A stretch of 7,147 nt of DNA from Dehalococcoidia bacterium (lineage in GTDB: Bacteria; Chloroflexota; Dehalococcoidia; UBA2979), in the NCBI GenBank assembly GCA_018700215.1, contig JABIST010000388.1:1-7147 (forward strand), written 5' to 3'. The translations under genes and the position numbers were made by a program. Below, piece by piece: positions 1 through 6,900 of the stretch. Positions within the stretch are counted from its first letter, which is position 1. Every line of letters starts with the position of its first letter. Below the pieces are notes generated by a model, which saw only the letters and a program-made list of their open reading frames with translations, searched no databases and was not told where the DNA came from.

Positions 1-113
1 CGGCTCCCCGCGACGGGCTGGTGAATCCTCGGGTGCTGGAGTTGGACCAGGCGTTGGCTGACGGCCGACTGAGTGAAATCGACGCAGCGTATCTGTCCCG
101 GGCCGAAACGTAG
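1..113 (+). CDS. C-terminal end of an unrecognised protein (5' truncated)
   Basis: The frame starting at base 3 is open from the window edge and reads 36 codons ending SRAET, then TAG at 111-113, with a second in-frame TAG directly after it. The other two plus frames hit a stop within these bases, and codon choice here (many G/C third positions) resembles the neighbouring genes, so I take this as the tail of a real gene. The visible piece is acidic and probably helical (VLELDQALADGRLSEIDAAY). I do not recognise the family. It converges on the phosphoesterase gene, with only 9 bases between the two stop codons and no evident terminator hairpin there. Confidence 0.6.
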   Translation, partial: APRDGLVNPRVLELDQALADGRLSEIDAAYLSRAET

Positions 114-122
114 TAGGCGGCG

Positions 123-743
123 CTAGTCCCCGACTCTGGCGACAGCGACTGCCTCACCATTGTGCGAGGCGCTGACGAGGCGGCGCTCGATCAGCTCGAT
201 GTGGCGCGGGGTGCCGGGGTTTGGCGAGCCATCGGTGTGGCCGAGCATCAGAATCTCGGCGTGGAGGCGATCACGCTCCAGATCGAGCAGCGCGACGGTG
301 CCCAGGCGGGTCTCTTTATGGTGGAGCAGGTTGGGGCTGCCGGAGTTGATCAGCACCACACCATCCCGGTATTCGAGGCGTTCGACGTGGGTATCTCCGG
401 CGATCACGATGTCTGGCGTGAGTCCGGCGAAATCGCGGGCGATGATCTCTGACATCGGACGGTCCTCGCGGCGCAGGTCGTGTGCCATTGCAATCTGCCA
501 GCCCTCGATCTCCAGGACCTGCCGGTCTTCCATTCGCGGATCTTCGAAGACATCGTGGTTACCGCGGGCGGCGCGGATGGGGGCGAACTGCTCCATCCAG
601 TCGAGGACGGAGGGACGTGAGACGTCGCCGCCGTGGAGAATCAGTTCGACACCGGCAAGGAATTCGCCCACCTCGGGGCCCAGTTCGTCGAGCGAGTGGA
701 TGAGTGAGGGCAGGTGTGTATCGCTGATGAGGCCGATTCGCAT
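123..743 (-). CDS. YfcE/MJ0936-type metallophosphoesterase (calcineurin-like)
   Basis: Predicted cytoplasmic metal-dependent phosphoesterase of 206 residues. Family motifs occur in order: ISDTH (Asp8, His10), LILHGGD (Asp40), ARGNHD (Asn62, His63), AMAHD (His88), AGDTH (Asp117, His119) and LINSGSP (residues 132-137). Relatives hydrolyse phosphodiesters or phosphomonoesters with two divalent metals; the natural substrate is usually unknown and cannot be read here. Two motifs deviate from the common form: the final GHTH is GDTH, so Asp replaces a metal-binding His, and the usual HGH is HDL. Asp can also bind metal, so the enzyme may be active, and this may be a subfamily trait. A tail of about 35 residues rich in Gly, Pro and Arg follows the core fold. 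I start at the ATG at 743 because family members begin M-(R/K)-I-x-x-I-S-D-T-H. An in-frame ATG at 749 is equally possible. A third at 824 would add 27 residues that look unlike the family, although a GAGG lies 4 bases before it. Transcribed divergently from the PAS gene. Confidence 0.9.
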   Translation of the reverse strand: MRIGLISDTHLPSLIHSLDELGPEVGEFLAGVELILHGGDVSRPSVLDWMEQFAPIRAARGNHDVFEDPRMEDRQVLEIEGWQIAMAHDLRREDRPMSEIIARDFAGLTPDIVIAGDTHVERLEYRDGVVLINSGSPNLLHHKETRLGTVALLDLERDRLHAEILMLGHTDGSPNPGTPRHIELIERRLVSASHNGEAVAVARVGD

Positions 744-816
744 CGGCATACCGTAGCGGTGACCCCGTGGGCAGTCGAATCGCACCGTGGGTGGGGCCGC
801 AGGCGCGGCTCGGTGG

Positions 817-832
817 GAGGCCATTCGGCCTC
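817..832. repeat. GC-rich inverted repeat GAGGCC-ATTC-GGCCTC
   Basis: A perfect 6-base stem (817-822 with 827-832) around a 4-base loop. It overlaps the alternative phosphoesterase ATG at 824, so folding of a minus-strand transcript could hide that start. No T-run follows on either strand, so it is not a standard intrinsic terminator. It may be chance in GC-rich DNA. Confidence 0.3.
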
Positions 833-888
833 GCTACACACAGCGTGTCCGCGCACGGATACAATTTGAAGTACCAACATGAACGAAA

Positions 889-907
889 CGTCAGCGAGGT
901 GCTGACG
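889..907. repeat. Perfect 7-bp inverted repeat CGTCAGC-N5-GCTGACG
   Basis: CGTCAGC at 889-895 is the exact reverse complement of GCTGACG at 901-907, with the 5-base spacer GAGGT. It could be an operator for a dimeric regulator or a hairpin in a transcript. The same GTCAG core recurs at 915-919, and CTGAC at 978-982, which favours a protein-binding motif over chance. It is not followed by a T-run on the plus strand. Confidence 0.45.
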
Positions 908-931
908 AAGCAGTGTCAGATAGTTGTACTG

Positions 932-961
932 AGCCGGTTGGCCAGTTGTTCATGGCCGGCT
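932..961. repeat. Bulged hairpin upstream of the PAS gene
   Basis: AGCC (932-935) and GGCCA (940-944) can pair with TGGCC (953-957) and GGCT (958-961). That gives a 9-bp stem with a GGTT bulge and an 8-base loop. An alternative register pairs AGCCGG (932-937) with CCGGCT (956-961). If transcription of the PAS gene begins upstream, this could be a leader structure. There is no poly-T tail, so it is not an obvious terminator. Confidence 0.35.
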
Positions 962-965
962 GGTC

Positions 966-983
966 ATTGTCACAATACTGACA
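966..983. promoter_or_regulatory. Overlapping palindromes, candidate operator
   Basis: Two nested symmetries overlap. ATTGT-C-ACAAT at 966-976 is a perfect 11-base palindrome. TGTCA (968-972) with TGACA (979-983) is a perfect inverted repeat with a 6-base spacer, the geometry of many dimeric helix-turn-helix binding sites. It ends one base before the possible GTG start at 985, or lies about 65 bases before the ATG at 1048. A repressor-type operator for the PAS gene is a reasonable inference; the cognate regulator is not visible. Confidence 0.4.
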
Positions 984-984
984 G

Positions 985-3900
985 GTGAGCGAAAATCAAG
1001 GGCCCTCCGAATCATCTTGCTCCGACCACGGAGCGAGTGCCGCCGGCATGATCGGTGCGGCTCGGAGTAGTCAGAATCGGGTTCCGATGATCGCGACCGA
1101 TGGTCTAGATCTGTTCGATTCGCTCGGCCGGCTCGCCGATCTGGCCGGCGAGGCGAACGATCTCCGAGAAGTGCTGGACCGCGCCGTTCTGATGGTCGCG
1201 GAGACAACTGACGCGGACCTCTGTCTGATCGTGGAATCACCGACTGCAACATCGAATGTGGCGCCCGTCCTGGCGCAGTCGAGGTTCGATGCTGACGCCA
1301 TCGGTACGAGCGAGTTGACCTCGTGGGTCGCGCCGATCGCGAGGCGGGTCAGCGGAACGAATCGACCGCTGCTGCTGCAGACGGCGGACGCCTCTGACGG
1401 CGAACTACGGGCGATGCTCAGCGCGGGCGGGTTCGCTTCGGCGGTTGCAGCACCGGTACCGGCCGAGGGACAGAGCCCGCTGGTACTGGTTGCGTTCTCC
1501 GTGACTCCGAACGGGTTTGCCAACGCGGATCTGGGCTTCGTTTCATCGATGTCCAGCATCCTGGCTCTGGCTCGCCGGCTGAGTGACGGCGACCACGAAG
1601 TGTCGCCTGAGCCTGTAGCCGGCTCGGATCTGGCACGCGCTCAGCGCATGGCTGGGCTGGGTGGCTGGGAGCTGGATCTCACCGCCGGCGCGCTCCAGTG
1701 GTCGGATGCCGCCTACGAACTGTTCGGCCTCAGCAAGCAAGACACCGCACCGACTCAGGAATTGTTCGATTCGTTGGTGGACACACGCGACAGTGAACGA
1801 CTCCGCTCTTCGCTGCGGGAGACACGGCTGAGCGGTGTGCCAGGGGTGATCGAGTACCGGATTACCCGGACGGACGGCTCGTCCCGTTGGTTGCGCCAGG
1901 AGCACGAACTGATCGAGGGCGGTTCGGAATCGCCACGGATGATCGGCACGATTCACGACGTGACCTTGCAGCGGGAGACCGCGGATGCGCTACGTCACAA
2001 CGACGAGCGGCTGCGGGCGGTGCTCAACGTATCGGCGATCGGGATTGCGATCGTCGAAAACGATGGGCGCACCGTATATCGCAACCGCGCGTACACGGAC
2101 CTGCTGGGCTACAGCAACCAGGAGATGGAACAGCGCACGCTGGAAGAAGTGGCGACTGCCGCTGATCGATCTCGAATCAGTGATCTCCGGGCACACCTGG
2201 CGCAGGGCGAGACGCACGTTGAGTTGGATTCACCAGCCGGCTTCGTCCGAAAAGATGGGACTATCACCTATCTGGATGTGTCCGTGACGCGGGCCGGGGC
2301 GGGCAAAGACACGGTGCGGGTTGTCAACCTGCGGGATCGCAGCGAACAGGTGACTGCTGAACTCCAGATTGCCGAGGGAGAAGAGCGGTTCCGCAAGATT
2401 TTCGACACAGCCTCGAGCGGTCTGCTGATCCTGGGAACGGATGGGCGACCGGAGACAGCCAATCTCTCGTTCCGCGAGATCTTCGGAGTTACGAGTGACG
2501 ACATCCGTGAGCGATCGCCCCAGGAGTTCATCGTCTCTGAACAGCAGAGAAGCGATGTCACTGAGTGCATTGAGGAGCACCTGCGTGGCGAGTCAGGGAG
2601 TTGCGCCCACGTCCTAGATATCCGGCGGCTGAGCGACGATGCACCGAAGACTGTGAGCGTCACCTGTCAGACGCTCATGAATGAGGGCGAAGTACGCGGA
2701 GTACTGGCTGAGTTCACGGACCTGACAGAAGCCCTGGATACGCAGCGCGCGCTGCAAGCTAGTGAACGACGACTCCGTGAGGCTGGCGAAGTAGTCAGGC
2801 TTGGACATTGGGAGTGGGATGTCAGCGCGGGCGAGATCACGGCATCCGAGCTGATCGCCCCGCTGTTCGACGGCATCACGCGCTCGGATCTGTTCTACGA
2901 ACGGTACATGGGGCTGGTTGCCCCAGAGGATCGTGACCGGGTGAAGGCTGCCAGCGAAATCGCGTTCGGCGGCGGCGAGTCGTTCGATCTGCAATACACG
3001 GTCCACCCACGAGACAGCGAACCGATGGTTCTCCACGAGGTGGTGCAGATCGAGTTCGATGAACATGGCGAGACCATCCGCGCGCTCGGGATCGTCCAGG
3101 ACATCACGGATCGCGTGACCGCCGAACGAGCGAGCGCCGAGAGCGAATCTCGCCTGCGGGCGATCTTCGATGCATCTCACAACGGGATCAGCTTCTTCTC
3201 TGATCGCCGAATGCCACCGTTCCGGAACCGCGCGTTTGCAGAGATGCTTGGATACACCCTGGAAGAGACGCGCAACCTCTCGCTTGGTGCGCTACTACCG
3301 CTGGACGAAGACCGTGACTGGATCGATCAGCTCTGGGAGCGAGTGGGACAGGGCGAGCCAGCGGGCGACCTGGGCCTGAAGCGATTCGTGCACAAGGACG
3401 GGCACATTATTGACGTGGACATTCGCCTGTCTGATGTCGTCGTCGACGAGAACGTAATCGGTCATGTCGCGGATGTCCGCGATGTGACGTCGGAGTTGGC
3501 GCAGCGGCGGGCATTGGAAGAGAGCGAGAGTCGGGCGCGACTGATCTTCGAGACGACATCCAGTGGGTCGCTGCTGATGCGATTGAACGGGGACATCCAG
3601 ATCGCGAACCAGGCGTTCTGCGACATCCTGGGGACGACGATCGACAATGTCAGCACGCTGAAGGTGCACCGCATCATCGACCGGCAGGACGTGAAGTCAG
3701 TCTTCGATTTCTTCCGCGCACGGCTCCGTGGGGATCTGACGAACCCGCGTGATATCAGCGTCAGGCTGAAGCGACTGGACGACGGGCGGATGCGGACGCT
3801 GCGAGTGGATGTGCGGCCGTTCATCGAAGACGGTGAAATCGCAGGGATGCTCGCTGATGTGCGGGACGTCACGGAACACACGGAAACCATCCACACTCTG

Positions 3901-6900
3901 GAAAAGAGTCAGGCCCGTCTGGCGCGAGCGCAGGCGAATGCGCGTATTGGTGGCTGGGAATTGGATGCCGTCACCAACGAATTGCGGTGGAGTGACGAAC
4001 TGTACCGCCTCATGGGTCAGCAGCCCGCTGAAACGCCGCTGACGATCGGTGACCTGCTGCATGGTGTCCACCAGGATGACCGTGCACGGTTCATTGAAAC
4101 GTTCGAGCAGGCTCAGCAGACGAGTTCCCCATTCGACATCCGCCTACGATTCGCAGGCGGCGATGGCCAACCGCGGATCGTGTGGTCGCGCGGCGACCTG
4201 ATCGTCGACGAAGCGGGCGAGCCGCTGCGTTGGGAAGGCACCACTCAGGACATCACCGAGTTAGCGGAGGCCCAACAGGCGCTGACCGAGGGCGCTGCAC
4301 GATTGGAGCTTGCTCAGTCACAGGCACATGTGGGTAGCTTTGGCCGCAACCTGATGACGGGCGAGGTGTACTGGAGCGACGAACTGTATCGGCTCCTTGG
4401 TCATGAGCCACACGCGATTGAGCCGTCGATCGAGAACATGTTCGCCGCACTGCACCCAGACGACCGGGATCGATTCCGTGAGGCGACGCGCGACGCGGTT
4501 CGGACCGGCATCGATCGGTACGACCTTCAAAGTCGCTTCATCCGACCGGACGATGAGCAGCGTGTGTTCTGGCAACACGGCGAATTGACGCGTGACGAAG
4601 CGGGTCAGCCACTCCGTTGGGACGGGACGGCGCAGGACGTCACTGAGCTGGTGGATGCACAGCACGCGCTGACCGAACGCGAAGAATTCCTGCGCACCAC
4701 GCTGGACGCGGTGCGCAGCGGCGTGATGGTGGTTGACCCGGCACGGCAGATCATCAGCGCAAACGGCAACGCATCCGAGATCATGGGCTACTCCGCGGAT
4801 GAGTTCTTGACCGTGCACCTGGAAGACGTGGTGCACGGTGAGGATCTGGCGCTGATGCTGACCCGCTTTGCCGCGCGTGTACGTGGCGAGGGTGGTCCAG
4901 AACGCACGATTGTTCGCGCATGGAAGCAAGACGGCAGCGAGGTCAACCTTGATGTCCGCGGCGCACCGCTTCTGCAGTCGGGTGAGCTTCGCGGCGTTGT
5001 TGTCGATTTTCGGGACGTCACCGAGGAACTTGCCGTTCAGCAGCGGCTGGAAGACACCGCGAACCGCCTGCGCACTCTTATTGAGGCGGTGCGCAGCGGC
5101 CTGATGGTGATTGGACCGAACATGGTGCCAATCACCTGTAACGAGGCGATTGCCGAGATGCTGGGCACTTCGAGCGACGAATTACTCAGCCAATCGATCG
5201 ATGTGTTCTTGCTGCCCGAGGAACGCCAGATTGTTGCGGAAGCGATCGAAGCGCGGATGCGAAACGAGGCCGTCCCCGGGCGAATCCCATCCGCGGTCAT
5301 CCGTGCAGATGGGGTGCAACGGGAGGTTGATGTCCGTACCACCCCCTTCATCGTGGCTGGCGAGACCATCGGCATCCTCTGTGAGGTGCGCGATATTACT
5401 GACGATCTGGCGCTTCAACGTGAGGTTCAGGAGACGGCAGAACGCCTCAACAACGTCTTCGAGACGGTCAGCACTGGATTGATTGTTGTGGGGCTCGATC
5501 AGCGGCCACTGACGGTGAACCAGGCACTCTGCGACATCCTGAATTATTCGCGCGATGAGCTGATGCAGAAGACGTTCGCGGAAATCAGTCACCCAGATGA
5601 TGCTCAGTTCCTGCTGGAGCGTTTCGCACAGCGCATGGGCGGCGGATCGTCTGAGAACCGCCACCAATCGCGAGCGCTTCGCTCCGACGGCTCTGTGATC
5701 CACGTGGATATCAGTGCGGAACCGTTCCGCATTGGTGGTGAGATTGTGGGAGTGCTGGGGGAGGTGCGCGACATCACCGAAGCGCTCGCACTCCAGCAAG
5801 AGGTCGAACACACGGCAGAGCGTCTCAACACCGTGTTCGAGTCGGTCAGCACTGGTCTGGCGATCGTCGGTCCAGACCGGCGTCCCGTCACCGTTAATCA
5901 GGCGCTCTGTGACATCACCGGGTATTCCCGCGAGGAGCTGCTTGCCGGGCCGTTTGAGTTGAGCCTCCATCCGGAGGACGTTGAAGGAGTCCTCCAGCGA
6001 TTCGAGGACCGGCTCTCCGGCGAGATGGATCAGCGGAATGAGTCCCAAACCCGGCTGATCAGGAAGGACGGCAGAACCGCGGACATCAGTATCGGTTCAG
6101 AGCCGTTCCACATCGGCGGTCGCTTCGTCGGAATCCTCGCCGAAATTCGAGACATCACCCAGGAACTCTCGCTGCAGCAACAGGTCCAGGAGACGGCCAA
6201 CCGTTTGAACAGTGTCTTCGAATCGGTCAGTACCGGATTGTTGGTCATTGGTCCGGATCGCCACCCGTTGACCGTGAACCAGGCGCTCTGCGAGATCACC
6301 GGTTACCCGCGAGAGACGCTGTTAAGCACACCAATCGACGATTTGATCCACCACGACGATCTCCCAGCGGTGCTGGACCGATTCGCGAAACGTCTGGCAG
6401 GAGACGTTCAGCCTTATCACCTGCAGGCGCGCACCATCCGGTTCGATGGTGAAGTCATCACGATTGACCTGAGCGCCGAGCCGTTCCTCGTCGGTGGTGA
6501 AGTCGTTGGAGTGCTCGCGGAGATTCGAGACATCACAGAAGATCTGGAGCTGCAGGATCGCGTTCAGGAGACGGCAGACCGGCTGAATAACGTCTTCGCA
6601 TCGGTCAGCACCGGCCTTGCGGTGGTCGGCGCCGATCGCCGCCCGCAGACGATGAATCAGGCGTTCTGCGACATTGTTGGCCTGCCTGAAGCGCAACTCG
6701 CCGAAAAGTCGTTCGACTCACTCATCCACCCGGATGACCTGGAGATCATTCTGGAGCGATTCGAGCGTCGATTGGTGGGAGAGGATGTTGTTCCGCATCA
6801 CATCCATGTGCGTGTCATCCGTGGCAACGGAGAGCTGATCGATATCGATCTCAGCGCCCGACCGTTCGTGATCGGGGGGAAGATCACGGGAGTCCTCGCC

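Larger units (their letters stand above)
744..984. promoter_or_regulatory. Divergent intergenic region
   Basis: About 240 bases separate the start of the minus-strand phosphoesterase from the earliest start of the plus-strand PAS gene, so promoters for both should lie here. I see no convincing paired -35/-10 boxes. TACAAT at 860-865 matches a -10 box at 5 of 6 positions on the plus strand, but lacks a good -35. The 744-824 part stays open in the phosphoesterase frame and could be an N-terminal extension. The 889-983 part is rich in inverted repeats, listed separately, that could be operators or leader hairpins. No tRNA or known riboswitch was recognised. Confidence 0.5.

Noticed and set aside
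105..125. Bidirectional terminator between the convergent genes
   Set aside because: Only 9 bases lie between the stop codons, and I see no stable stem with T-runs on either side.
160..756. Plus-strand open frames across the phosphoesterase gene
   Set aside because: Their translations are Arg/Ser-rich and low in sense, whereas the minus strand shows all the ordered metallophosphoesterase motifs.
837..865. Sigma-70 promoter with TACAAT at 860-865
   Set aside because: The -10 match is good, but the sequence 17 bases upstream (CACACA) is not a -35 box, and the site is over 110 bases before the earliest start of the PAS gene.
1480..1510. Possible membrane segment in the N-terminal region of the giant protein
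   Set aside because: The hydrophobic run PLVLVAFSV is only about 9 residues long and fits a core beta-strand of the GAF domain.
3181..3240. Possible frameshift in PAS5 suggested by the odd core sequence
   Set aside because: The frame before and after is the same and stays open. PAS motifs (AIFDASHNGISFF, FRNRAFAEMLGYT) flank the odd stretch in one frame, so at most a compensated pair of errors could be involved.
5182..6048. Long minus-strand open frame (288 codons) opposite PAS10-12; similar ones at 4318-4929, 6322-6696 and 6718-7134
   Set aside because: It lies in the antisense frame whose codons face the sense codons exactly, where stops need TTA, CTA or TCA in the sense strand. These codons are rare here, so the frame stays open by composition. 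The repeated antisense pieces simply mirror the PAS repeats.
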